Shown: positions 43,601 to 50,900 of the stretch, in pieces
How the letters are laid out: every line of letters starts with the position of its first letter
How positions within the stretch are numbered: position 1 is the stretch's first letter
From: Trichobilharzia regenti
Taxonomy: Eukaryota > Platyhelminthes > Trematoda > Strigeidida > Schistosomatidae
Length of the DNA: 64,000 bases
Assembly: GCA_944472135.2 (NCBI GenBank)
Contig: OX235265.1
Coordinates: 92,908,984-92,972,983 of the forward strand
Reading direction: 5' to 3'
Position numbers and translations under genes: made by a program
Notes under the pieces: generated by a model
What the model was told of the DNA's origin: nothing
Database searches by the model: none
The model's input: only the letters and a program-made list of their open reading frames with translations

Positions 43601-44302
43601 AACAAATGTATGGAATTTTTTCATTTGCTTCACAATCGTATACACTGTGTATCCTATGCAAGACGTCAGTAATGAATTCAGACAAGTAGAAAGGCATATA
43701 TCTGATTCTAACGACTCGTCTAGAATATACTCTAGTTGCTGGCAAGTATGTGTGTGGTGGGTATCGGCTTAGTGCACACCGCATACAAAACCCCCAGACT
43801 TCATAATCAATTCTGACTCCTAAAACTGCCAACCGCTCTCCCCTGGATGGTGGTCTCTCCCGAAGACGCGTGTACACTGACTTTGAATTTAGAGAATATA
43901 GTGAGTGGTTGACTTGTCTTGATCAAAGAATTCATACACAGACATCTGATAGTTATGTGAATGAATACTTCTCTTCTAAGATTGTTTGTTTCACTGTTTT
44001 TGCATTTTAGTGTTCTATCACCTGGTGGTCGCCTGCTATTTCGTGACTATGGACAATATGATCATGCTCAGTTAAGGTTTGGAAGAAAATCTCGACTGTA
44101 CGCCGACAGACCATCCTATGTCAGGCAAGATGGAACACTATCCTACTTTTTTACAGAAGAGGAATTAACCAGCCTATTTTCAAATGCTGGTCTATCAATA
44201 ATTCGACTTCAATGGGTTCATAAAGAAACTAAAAATGCAGCTAAAGGACTTTGTGTAAAACGAGTTTTTCTTCAAGCTGTTTGTGAGAAACCTGTGAACT
44301 AA
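25112..44302 (+). CDS. candidate fused TSR3-METTL6 gene (nine exons, 590 codons)
   Basis: Proposed exons: 25112-25205, 25247-25500, 33349-33667, 33705-33762, 33813-33889, 35827-36041, 37329-37521, 38725-38995 and 44011-44302. Every junction keeps phase and no stop interrupts. Residues about 1-235 are TSR3, about 236-305 an acidic Ser/Asp/Glu linker, and about 306-590 METTL6. The linker exons contain no Met, and nothing upstream of 35827 offers a separate METTL6 start in the right frame. The weak point is the donor at 33763 (GTTTGT); if unused, TSR3 ends at TAA 33785-33787. Either way both enzymes are encoded in tandem on the same strand. Whether one protein, two mRNAs or a trans-spliced pair is made needs RNA data. 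Confidence 0.5.
25247..25500 (+). CDS. TSR3: TSR3 exon 2 (N-terminal domain)
   Basis: Enters in phase 1 and ends in phase 0 at AACAAG before GTATGT. Encodes the [11 protein letters not shown] and VVDCSWA motifs. Confidence 0.92.
25715..26145 (-). mobile_element. SR3/Perere-3-like LINE, 3' end
   Basis: Minus-strand 3' end: TCTG repeat at 25720 (the CAGA tail), the 3' UTR core AACTTTGCACCGGTGCG (plus-strand view) and degraded C-terminal coding. Lies in the large TSR3 intron. Confidence 0.75.
26165..27215 (-). mobile_element. CR1-like LINE, RT C-terminus and 3' UTR
   Basis: Minus-strand frames contain [31 protein letters not shown] and [25 protein letters not shown], separated by stops. The 3' UTR has GGAATAAAG near 26195 and ends in TTATTATT repeats. 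Same subfamily as 36228, 45260 and 48190. Confidence 0.75.
27216..27286 (+). mobile_element. Perere-3-like 3' tail
   Basis: GGCAACTCGAACTGCTGCAC...AAGTTCTATGTTG followed by CAGACAGACAGACAG; only the last ~70 bp of the family. Confidence 0.75.
27548..28045. repeat. Perere-3 scraps, (TG)n tract and a small fold-back
   Basis: 27548-27625 is a minus-strand Perere-3 tail, 27697-27717 is (TG)n, and 27938-28045 is a plus-strand Perere-3 C-terminal scrap (NQWLE-like, AAAACCGTTCTCAATGG). Between them, 27724-27795 and about 27815-27890 are inverted repeats (GGTTGTGTTCTCTGAGCT and its complement). Confidence 0.6.
28044..28330 (-). mobile_element. Penelope-like GIY-YIG endonuclease fragment
   Basis: Minus-strand [15 protein letters not shown]...[37 protein letters not shown] occurs near 28083 and its complement near 28262, forming a hairpin around the fragment. 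Confidence 0.7.
28521..28870 (+). mobile_element. solo LTR with exact GTAT target duplication
   Basis: TGTGGTGAGAG...GGTACA, with GTAT at 28517-28520 and 28871-28874. Same family as 4682-5020. Confidence 0.82.
29195..29820 (-). mobile_element. Penelope-like element fragment (RT end and endonuclease)
   Basis: Minus strand 29799-29542 encodes [20 protein letters not shown] (end of RT). A frame shift follows, then 29497-29195 carries [14 protein letters not shown]...[15 protein letters not shown] (endonuclease domain, with a small duplication inside). Non-functional. Confidence 0.72.
29821..30179. other. no gene recognised
   Basis: AT-rich. It contains GAACGTTTCGCTCTGTAAGCC, similar in style to Penelope terminal sequence, but I cannot define limits. 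Confidence 0.35.
30180..31935 (+). mobile_element. SR3/Perere-3-like LINE, 5'-truncated, RT to 3' end
   Basis: Begins inside the linker just before RT and runs to the 3' UTR (GGCAACTCGAACTGGTGCACTTCGG...). The endonuclease is missing. This is the best-preserved LINE coding sequence in the window. Confidence 0.85.
30231..31832 (+). CDS. SR3/Perere-3-like reverse transcriptase (open over 533 codons)
   Basis: RT blocks in order: [70 protein letters not shown] (first catalytic Asp), [33 protein letters not shown] (YADD catalytic pair) and [10 protein letters not shown]; then the C-terminal [34 protein letters not shown] and [18 protein letters not shown]. No internal stop or frameshift, and catalytic residues are present, but the 5' end and endonuclease are gone, so it cannot retrotranspose by itself. 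Coding reads open upstream of the first Met (from about 30180). Confidence 0.85.
   Translation: MKRGKAAGPDGIIPEVFKYGGDILVCRLTEVLGKVWESETVPSDWGKSLIIPIFKKGNKSSCDNHRGISLTNIVSKILGSVIMHRLSRTREEQTRENQAGFRPGRGCIDHIFTLRQILEHRHTFRRPTIVIFLDLKAAFDSVDRKVLWQCLTVKGVPRKYIALIKALYSNSRSRVRAYGELSSELVTTSGVRQGCPLSPFLFNFIIDMLVEVSLTERNDLGIDLLPGNSLMDLEYADDIVLLGEDADKMQSLLNTLSSNLRMFGMRFAPTKCKMLLQDWTTSTPNLVIGSEVIEHVDHFTYLGSCISTNGLIGDEISARIRKARAAFADLHHLWRRRDIRLSTKGRVYCSSVRSVLLYGSETWPIRVEDMKRLTAFDHRCLRSLSHVRWFNKVSNVDVRRRVLGKEGKSIDEAIKLHRLRWLGHVLRMPNHRLPRRALLADIGAGWKRVSGGQTKTWPHQSMKSLTVKLSQVGRCRLPGWGPRDSRNQWLETIGDMAQNRCQWPAQMYSVSVIFHIPFYHYPFCFTLILVKLY
31936..33240 (-). mobile_element. Penelope-like element interrupted by a Perere-3 insertion
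   Basis: Minus strand 33236-32998 encodes [27 protein letters not shown] (read as separate motifs: [14 protein letters not shown]). After the insertion it resumes ALERKAST..., [11 protein letters not shown] (catalytic box, Y-V-D-D intact) and [17 protein letters not shown]. Several stops. Confidence 0.75.
32310..32998 (-). mobile_element. 5'-truncated Perere-3 nested in the Penelope element
   Basis: Starts at [15 protein letters not shown] and runs to the CAGA tail at about 32315. It joins the Penelope frame without a stop, which makes a 242-codon chimeric reading frame (32508-33236) by chance. Confidence 0.82.
33349..33667 (+). CDS. TSR3: TSR3 exon 3 (SAM/substrate domain)
   Basis: Acceptor TTTTTTAG at 33348. 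Encodes [17 protein letters not shown]...[10 protein letters not shown]. The end at 33667 uses GTAGGT; without that splice the frame would stop 2 codons later at 33673. Confidence 0.9.
33705..33762 (+). CDS. TSR3: TSR3 exon 4 (acidic tail)
   Basis: Follows a 37-bp intron ending CTTGTAG. Encodes [18 protein letters not shown], an acidic run typical of the TSR3 C-terminus. It either reads on to TAA 33787 or splices at 33763 to the next exon. Confidence 0.65.
33813..33889 (+). CDS. acidic linker exon (TSR3 tail or TSR3-METTL6 linker)
   Basis: Acceptor TTTGTCTAG at 33812 and an excellent donor GTAAGT at 33890. Encodes [16 protein letters not shown] followed by six Asp and Ser residues. No Met. 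Phase 2 in and phase 1 out match the TSR3 exon before it and the METTL6 exon after it. Confidence 0.6.
33890..35040. other. intron sequence without recognised gene
   Basis: AT-rich. A repeat-like run (CTTGGGCACTATGGCTGAGT, about 34092) shares a motif with 23808 and 59235, and GTGACACTCGAAACGTTATCG (about 34722) looks repeat-derived. No coding exon between the linker exon and METTL6 is visible. Confidence 0.4.
35041..35620. repeat. two SINE-A copies in a head-to-head hairpin (224-bp arms)
   Basis: 35041-35264 pairs with 35397-35620 (x with 70661 minus x), almost perfectly, around a 132-bp loop. The plus-strand copy shows the A-box-like TGGTTGAATGG and a perfect T-arm CTGGG-TTCGAAT-CCCAG with B box. 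Both copies end at GATATCAATCCGTGATC-type sequence. Confidence 0.88.
35827..36041 (+). CDS. METTL6: METTL6 exon with acidic leader
   Basis: Acceptor TTTATAG, donor GTGAGC. Starts with a twofold repeat of SDENSP (two copies of GATGAAAATTCCCCAC), then [14 protein letters not shown] and [15 protein letters not shown]. Confidence 0.85.
35827..44302 (+). CDS. METTL6: METTL6-like tRNA 3-methylcytidine methyltransferase
   Basis: METTL6 uses SAM to make m3C at position 32 of serine tRNAs, working with seryl-tRNA synthetase. Seen across four exons (35827-36041, 37329-37521, 38725-38995, 44011-44302): [10 protein letters not shown] and [12 protein letters not shown] (substrate-binding N-lobe), [10 protein letters not shown] (SAM motif I), [64 protein letters not shown] and, at the C-terminus, [15 protein letters not shown]-x-R-VFLQ and YDHA-x-LRF favour METTL6 over METTL2/8. 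The domain length (~285 residues) equals the usual METTL6. No independent initiator Met is visible; see the fused-gene entry. All catalytic motifs look intact. Confidence 0.9.
36228..36720 (-). mobile_element. CR1-like LINE, C-terminal RT fragment
   Basis: Minus-strand [20 protein letters not shown] and [14 protein letters not shown] are homologous to the better copy at 48543-48809. Lies in a METTL6 intron. Confidence 0.7.
36795..37040 (+). repeat. SINE-B copy with an internal (CA)n expansion
   Basis: GCGTCTGTGATTCCCG...GAATGCTCGCCAACC is the tRNA-like head, (CA)n at about 36823-36843 splits it, then GGTCCGGGTTCG (B box). The body ends GTACCCTATGTTCCGC. Confidence 0.65.
37329..37521 (+). CDS. 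METTL6: METTL6 exon with SAM motif I
   Basis: Acceptor TTCTTCAG, donor GTGAGT; phase 0 in, phase 1 out. Encodes DRHWTTREF and [15 protein letters not shown], plus a lineage-specific insert ([13 protein letters not shown]). Confidence 0.92.
37591..37664. repeat. (CT)n(AT)n microsatellite
   Basis: CT repeat 37591-37608 followed by AT repeat to 37664; a Perere-3 remnant begins right after. Confidence 0.95.
37668..38600 (-). mobile_element. two degraded SR3/Perere-3-like fragments
   Basis: 37668-38160 and 38375-38600 both carry the minus-strand C-terminal region (TCTACACC...CCTACGTGGCTGG and GCATACGTAA..CATGTCCTAACC). Many indels. Both within the METTL6 intron before the 38725 exon. Confidence 0.7.
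38725..38995 (+). CDS. METTL6: METTL6 exon, central methyltransferase fold
   Basis: Acceptor CTCACTGTAG, donor GTTAGT; phase 1 in, phase 2 out. Encodes [14 protein letters not shown] (acidic SAM-ribose loop), a variable Ser/Asn insert and [14 protein letters not shown]. Confidence 0.92.
39010..39200 (+). repeat. SINE-C copy (third tRNA-like family)
   Basis: CAACTCAGTGGTAACGTCTCTAG (A-box region) and ACGGGTTCGAGTCTGAGG (B box). A truncated relative is at 52213-52275. Confidence 0.6.
39575..40020. repeat. 446-bp near-perfect hairpin
   Basis: Arms 39575-39784 and 39811-40020 (x pairs with 79595 minus x), 210 bp each with very few mismatches, and a 26-bp loop. It abuts a Perere-3 fragment at 40021. 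The arms match no other element in the window. Confidence 0.92.
40021..40985 (+). mobile_element. degraded SR3/Perere-3-like LINE (RT to 3' tail)
   Basis: [36 protein letters not shown] and [11 protein letters not shown] are recognisable through many frameshifts; the CAACTGGAACTGCTGCAAAT...AAGTTCTGCGTGGAAAC tail is fused to integrase sequence. Confidence 0.75.
40986..41470 (-). pseudogene. Ty3/gypsy integrase fragment
   Basis: Minus strand: ARSYVY-type and [11 protein letters not shown] (the CxxC end of the integrase zinc finger), then [38 protein letters not shown], the start of the rve catalytic core with its first Asp. Later core residues are lost. Similar to 61230-61560. Confidence 0.75.
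41471..42165. other. unassigned, possibly gypsy-derived
   Basis: Minus-strand [12 protein letters not shown] just beyond the integrase finger suggests continued gypsy pol. The remainder shows no domain. Confidence 0.35.
42170..43500 (+). mobile_element. RTE-like LINE, RT to 3' end, degenerate
   Basis: [23 protein letters not shown], [32 protein letters not shown] and the C-terminal [12 protein letters not shown] are scattered over frames. Close relative of the spacer RTE at 13220-14189 ([12 protein letters not shown] identical). Confidence 0.75.
43501..44010. other. intron remainder before the last METTL6 exon
   Basis: No gene. TTCATAAAGGGAAACAAATGT at about 43590 resembles 52735, an unclassified old repeat. 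Confidence 0.4.
44011..44302 (+). CDS. METTL6: METTL6 terminal exon
   Basis: Acceptor TGCATTTTAG; phase 2 in; TAA at 44300-44302. Encodes [26 protein letters not shown] and VKRVFLQAV. The preceding intron of 5 kb is packed with transposons. Confidence 0.92.
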
Positions 44303-44404
44303 TTCTCAAAGGTGCTTGCTTGCCTCCTGCTGACAGTAAACGCAAAAATTCTGTACATAAACTGTTTTCTCTTCATCAAATAATATCTTCCATGCTTTTT
44401 TTAT

Positions 44405-44640
44405 TCCTTCTGCTTTCCCAGTGGAAAAAAGGGTTTCAACCGAGAGCTCTGAAGTTTCGGTGCCAGTGGCTTTATTTTTACAGGATGGGGCTGTTGTAGC
44501 CTCATGCTCAACCTTCCGTCTTTACCAGTCTTTTTACTGGCTTTGCGAGGTAAAGGAATGCATCGGCCGGGGACTGAACCCCAAACCACCTGAGGCGTGG
44601 CTGGCGAGCATTCTAGCTTTGCGCCGCTGACGCAGTCTTC
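44405..44640 (-). repeat. SINE-B copy in the METTL6 3' flank
   Basis: Minus strand GCGTCAGCGGCGCAAAGCTAG...GGGGTTCAGTCCCCGG (perfect T-arm); body as in 5095-5312. Confidence 0.75.
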
Positions 44641-44655
44641 CATGAGCAGATATAT

Positions 44656-44997
44656 TGTAACGACAGGAGGCATGGGCCAGGAAACGGATCATCGATTGAG
44701 AAAATCAAGAGATATCTGTGGATTTTTATCTACATTATTATTAGCGTTAGTGTTAGCAGAGAAGCGACGTCTTTTGATTGCTTGTTTTCTTGCTGAAGGT
44801 TATTCTGTGGCCGTTTCTGAGAAAGTTGAGCCATATGTCTGCGAATCCTATTTGCACACGTTAAATCTGCTGTGACTGGTCGATGAGCTCCTCAAGGTTA
44901 GGCTTTCTTCTTGTTTTTTCTCATGATCCGGATTCGGGCGTAAACATTGACGTAAATTGTTGTCTACACTTTCGACTTGCAGACAGTTCTCACCATA
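44656..44997 (-). mobile_element. solo LTR with ATAT target duplication
   Basis: TGTAACGACAGG...TCTCACCATA, flanked by ATAT at 44652-44655 and 44998-45001. Confidence 0.8.
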
Positions 44998-45259
44998 ATA
45001 TAATTTCAAAAGTACAGTGCTTTAGACAGTTGTGTCTCATTGTTTCTGTTTATGTTTTTTGAACTCGATTCACGTATAGATTTCATTTTGCAAAATAAAT
45101 TTGTTGTGCGCTTAATTTTCTTCACGTACCTGGGTCAGTCGCTTTATTCCAGTTAGGGATTCGTTGCCAGTGCTCTTTCAGAGGACCTTTAGGTTGTTAG
45201 CCAAAAACAGATAACTTTGATTGGACACTAGTCAGTGAGTGACTAGCGTGTGATGTGTC

Positions 45260-47285
45260 TATTCCTATCTTTGGTAGCTAGACTGTACTAAAATGAACAG
45301 TCTTCTATCAGGAGTCAGCAAAGGGTCTTAACCTAAATCCTTCCAAATGTCAAACTGTTAATTTCAATTTCCGATGTAAATGAAAGTTAAATGAAGCTGT
45401 TAATTCCAATGACCGTTGTAAAATTGATGACACTGATATAGAAATCAAGTCTGACGTTAAGTATCTTGGACTAATTCTTCACTCCTGGTGTTCTCACGTC
45501 TTAGTCGTTTCTAAAAAAAAATATTCCGTCTGACTTTTTACATTAAGAAGTTAAGGCACTCGGGCATAACTCAACCCCTGTTTTTACAGGTTGCCAACTC
45601 TTGCATCTTACCTATTCTTCTTTATTGTTCACGCTTATTCTTTCCTGGATTGCTTAAAAAAGACTATGTCATACTTCGTAGAACTCTGAAGACTATCAGT
45701 AGGACGAGTGGTACCCCATTGGGCCGTACATAGGCAATTGATTTCATCAACAAATTTGCTAAACGAATTTTGTCACACTGTGAGCATCCACCTTACTCTC
45801 AGCTTTCACCTTGTGTCTCCTCAGGTAAAACAAGAAGTCATTTCAAAAGACTTTATACGCGCACGTCTAAGTAGGAAAATTCCACGATACTGTAATTTTA
45901 TGTGACAAAAACAGTGGCAGGCACAAACAAACCTTCCACTAGTAAATAAGCAGTTTTTTCTTCCTTTATATCTCATAAAGCTTCAGTGTTAATATTCTTC
46001 TTACACTTATAGTCTTCTCATTTTTTTGTTTATTTCTTCATGAGTGTAAAAATCATTTAAGCTGTGTAATAATTATTATGGTTTTGTGTTTTTTCCCTTC
46101 ACCATGCTACTATATCAAGAGAATGTTAGATTCAATAATCTATAACATATGAAAACTTTCATACTGTGTCAACAATATTGTTTAAAACAAACTCACTGTT
46201 TTTATTATTACACTATTACTACTATTAGTATTATTAGTGCTTATACTCATTTTACTCATTACACAAATAAAAATTGGAGGATCTGGACTTCGCCGATGAT
46301 ATATGTCTGATTTCCCACAAAGCATCAAAGATAGGACTTCAGGTGAACATAGAGGAAACAGACGTAGGTGATGAAGATTCCTGGCCAACAGTAACAACAA
46401 CAATCAGCATAAATGAGAGGAATCTGAAAGAAGAAACCTCCTGTACCTACCTATCTGGAAAGTGTCGTTTCAATTGCAGGTGGATGGAACTGAAGTGAAT
46501 ATCAAAGTGAGTATCGGAAAAGCAAGAGAAGCATTCATTACTCCAAGTTTGTGTGGAGATCAACAGCTCTCAGCATGGAAAGTAAGATCCGGATTTTCAA
46601 CTCCAATGCGAAGTCAGTGCTATTATACGGATGTATCAGAGACTTGATGCCGCGTTACGAAGGGCACTTCGGACAAACTAGACACTTTCATCATTATCTG
46701 TCTCCGCTCAATACTACTCAAGATCAGCAACAGAGATCTCTGGGGGCGAACCAACCAGGAACTGGTTGTGCAACAAATCTGCAGGAACAAATGGAGGTGG
46801 ATTGGCCAAACTTTGAGAAAACCATCATGTGAGTGACACCACGCCCCAAACCATCGCTCGAGTGGAACCCGAAAGGGAAGCCGCGAGTTGGTCATCAGTG
46901 CGAGGGTGGGGTGACATAGATGAGGTCATTTGAAGAGGAGATCAAAGCATTTGGGCAGACGTGGAGCCAGGTGAAAACTCTAGCAGAGAACCGAACGCAA
47001 TGGAGACGTTTGGCTGAAGCCCTATTTTCCTCTAGGAATTAAAGGAAATAATAATACTTATTATTATTATGATTATAATCCTTATACTCATTTTATACTT
47101 TGGACATTTTTGAAATTATTCCTACTGCGAATGTGGACAAATCCATGAGGTTAATTTTATTTACCTTTTGAGTAAATCAGATGCAATATTGTGACAAATT
47201 CTGAAAATTCCATGCTGTATTATAAGTACTGTTTTTCGGAATAAAGCCAGTTAATTATTATTATTATTATCATTATTATGGGTAG
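45260..47285 (+). mobile_element. CR1-like LINE C-terminus, split by an RTE insertion
   Basis: 45480-45900 encodes [30 protein letters not shown] and RRTLKTISRTSGTPLG with stops. The 3' end (TACTGTTTTTCGGAATAAAG and ATT repeats) resumes after 47081. In between lies the RTE 46255-47080. Confidence 0.75.
46255..47080 (+). mobile_element. 5'-truncated RTE-like LINE nested in CR1, 15-bp target duplication
   Basis: CTTATACTCATTTTA occurs at 46240-46254 and at 47081-47095. The insert starts inside the RT catalytic region (LEDLDFADDICLISHK) and ends after ...EALFSSRN and a TAATAATA tail. A textbook target-primed insertion. Confidence 0.85.
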
Positions 47286-47751
47286 CGTGATGCAGATTGA
47301 TTTAGAAGCGGTCAAAATTGAAATTAATACTTCAAGCCAATGGTTCCTCATACCTGGATATTTAGTTTACGTTGACAACATAGAATATTTTCATTGGACA
47401 ACTTGCTTAGCCTTGTGTCAACTGCCAGCCAATCAGAACAATTTACCCCCCCCCCACCTGACCTAGTCGAACTTCACCATGGCTAATAATGCATATAGAT
47501 ACGATGTGTGTATTTTCTTAATAAATGTCGGTTTCCCCCAGTGCCCAATCTTCTCCCATTACCTGTGGATCAGTATGACATTCGCAGAAAAAACAAACAT
47601 CGTGAACATCTCTTGTAATTTCTGTCTCAATTTTATGACAAAAAAAATAAACTAACTCATGAACATACGTAAAAAAAAGTCAAATCATAACAGTAATAAT
47701 CTTTTAAATTGAAAAAAATCTTCATCTGGATATGATATATACATGTATATC

Positions 47752-47992
47752 TTAGGAATTTGAGCTTGGACTGGAGATCTCTTGGGAAACCATTGGTTTA
47801 TAATTTGTGACAACCGTCATTTCCACGCCTAAAGGATTTTCGGAATGCGGTTGTCTTTTCACCGAATTGACAATATCAAGTTTATTTAGCATAGTGTTCA
47901 TAGACTTTCCAATAGCTGATAAATTTGACATGGAGAAATGCAGCTGATTCCAATAAGTTTTTCGGATAGACCAGGCATGTAGAACTTGATGA
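47752..47992 (-). CDS. TAF1A: TAF1A terminal exon
   Basis: Acceptor TTTTTTTTCATCAG, phase 2 in, 79 complete codons, stop at 47752-47754. Encodes [20 protein letters not shown], then a low-complexity tail ending SSPSSNS. Confidence 0.7.
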
Positions 47993-50900
47993 CTGATGAA
48001 AAAAAACAAGCGAGAATCAACAACAACCAATCAGTATGCGTGTAAGTAAACTCTAACTGACAGAAATAAAACCTAACACTATTCTTAATATGTCTTTAAA
48101 TATTCCCACTTTTAATATTAAAACAAGACATATAAGCGAACAATATTGTCCTTTCAATTAGATCTTCACGCTTTACTCTAATTTTTAATAATGATAATAA
48201 TAATTTGCTTTATTCCAAAATAGTACTTGTAATACAGAATGAAATTCTCAGCATTTTACTACAGTATATTGCATCCAGTTTGTACATTAACAATAAATAA
48301 AATTCTACATAGATTAAAGAAATTTCAGTTCATTATGACAACACCATATTGGCATGTCGGTAGCAAAGCCATAATTGAAACAGTGTTTGAAGGTGTTAGA
48401 AAAGTAGATACTAGCATATTTACTGCCTGGCGTAAGCAGAAGAAAGAAACAAAGGAGCACATAACAGAGAAAAAGAAAGACAGAAAACGTTGTACCTATA
48501 AAAGATATGAGTTGGAATGACGAGATCTAGTTGTTCTACTGACTATTTAATAAGTTTCACGCCTAATGCTTTCTTTATTGCACAGAACACGAGCCATGTA
48601 GGGTATGGTTGAGTTGCGCTTTTGTACTTCATATTGCGAGCATATAGTTTTCTATACAGGCTTCTGGTTTTGCCTGATGAGATACAAGGAGACAACTGTG
48701 AATGAAGAGAGTGGTGTGAGTCAGATAGAATGGATTGATTTAGCCCATTTTTCACCTGAGTCCGAGTGCCTGTCAACCAGAATATAAACAAGCTGGTTAA
48801 GTGGCACATTGCTTACCCTTCTGACAACCTTTAATATCCTACGTAATAAGATATAGTCCTTCTTCAGTAGCCAGCCATGGAAAAACTAAGGGGAACAATA
48901 GAGAATAATAGGCAGGATGCAAGAGTTAACGAATCGTAGGAGTAAGGGTTGGGTTATACCAGAATGTCTTGACTTCTTGATGTAGAAGATAAGACGGAAT
49001 ATTTTCTTAGAAATCATCAAGATATGATGAGACGACCAGGAAAGATCAGCAAATAGAATGACGCCTAGTTGTTTAATTTCCAACTTGGTTTGTATTTCAG
49101 TGCTATCCATCTATGTTGCACACCTCGTGAGTGGTAACCAGTTTGTTTATGTCAGTTTTGTGCCTAAAGGTGAAATTGACTGTTAGGCATTTGGAGGGAA
49201 GAACCTGAAAAAAACAACCTCCTTCACCTACCTGGGAAGCATCGTCTCAACTACAGGCGGAACTGACGAGGACATCAAAGCCAGAATCGGAAAAGCAAGA
49301 CAAGCTTTCACTACTCTCAAATCTGTGTGGAGGTCAACAGCAATCAGCATCAAAAATAAGATCCGGATTTTCAACTCCAATGTGAAGTCAGTGCTACTAT
49401 ACGGATCAGAGACTTGGCGAGTCATAAAGAGCATCTCAAACAAACTTCAAACCTTCATTAACAACTGTCTCCGCTCAATACTCAAGATCAGATGGCCAGA
49501 AAAGATCAGCAACAGGGATCTCTGGGAGCGAACCAATCAGAACCGATTGTGAAACAAATAGGCAGAAAGAAATGGAGGTGGATTGGCCATACGCTGAGGA
49601 AACCATCAAGTGACATCACTAGACAAGCCCTCGAGTGGAACCCGAAAGGGGGGCGGCGAGTTGGTCGTCCAAGGGTGACTTGGAGGAGGTCATGCGAGGA
49701 GGAGATGAAAGCATGTGGACAGACCTGGAGCAGGGTGAAAAAGTTGTCAGAAAACCGAAGTCAATGGAGGTGCACAGCTGAAGCCCTATGTTCCTCTAGG
49801 AACTAAAGGACACAATAATAAATAATAATAAGGTAAGACCGTTTTCCTTGGACCATTGACAGACTTCTGATAAAAAACCATTTAGTTTAGAGCAGTCACT
49901 TTGACATTTGACAGGCAAAAATACAGTCAGATCGTCAGCATATTTAACAAAATTAATGTCATTTGAAGATGATAAGTCATGTAGCAAGAAAGAAAGGAGA
50001 AGTGGGGAGAGTACAGCACCTTGGAAGACACCAGCTTCAGTGAGCACAGCAGAGGAGGACTTGCCTTTGTATACGGTATACATAGATTTAGATATAAACA
50101 TTTTTTGCCAATGACGGTGATTTCTGTAGATCAAATAATACTAATGTGGTAAATGTTTTTAACCTAGTTAATAACGATGATTATAATGACAACAAAATAT
50201 TGATAATAAGGTTTATGCAGGTGGCGATAAGAATAACAAAGGTAGTGAGTGATATGTGTATATGTAGACAATTCAATAAATAAATTAGGTCAGACCTTAA
50301 AAGTTACGTAATACTAAAGGTAAGTGAAGTGGACAGATAATCAGAGTTTAAATAAATATCATAAAAATACGAAGGAGATGGAAAATAAGAAAGGTTGAGA
50401 GGGTTTTGAATAGAATTCACCTAGGCTAAGCAAGGGAGAGACAGCGGTAGTACGAACTTCTTTTGTATGCAAAGACTAGGATTGTTCTCTCGAATTAATT
50501 CCCATAGCTTCGGCTATGTGTAAAAGCCGGGTTCGAATTCCGTTCGAAAGTCTCGAAGGCTGGAATGCGATAGATAACTTTGAAAGCACTATTTTTGTCC
50601 ACTTGGTGACCGCTATCACAATCAAATGAGCAAAACTGGAACTTCTTATAGATTTTATTTGACCTTTTCAGAACCATGAAGGAAGATGCTCATTAATGCG
50701 TTTGTTAAGCTGTCTCGTTGTTCGCCCTAAAAGCTCTGATATATCTATGTAAATTAGAGTAAAGCCTGAAGAAGATCTAATTGAAAACAACAATACTGTT
50801 CGCTCATAAGTCTTGTCTCAATATATTTTTTGTGTGTTGAAGTTTCTCTAGGGGTTACGTTAAGTGGTGTCGGGTTGCTATCGCTAGCCATACGCTCAAC

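Noticed and set aside
43961..44010. METTL6 last exon starting at ATG 43961
   Set aside because: The strong acceptor TGCATTTTAG at 44010 and the phase match to the previous exon show that coding starts at 44011; the upstream bases are intron.
47278..47466. Short plus-strand frame of 62 codons downstream of the CR1 3' end
   Set aside because: No splice sites, no family resemblance and a C-rich low-complexity end; likely chance.
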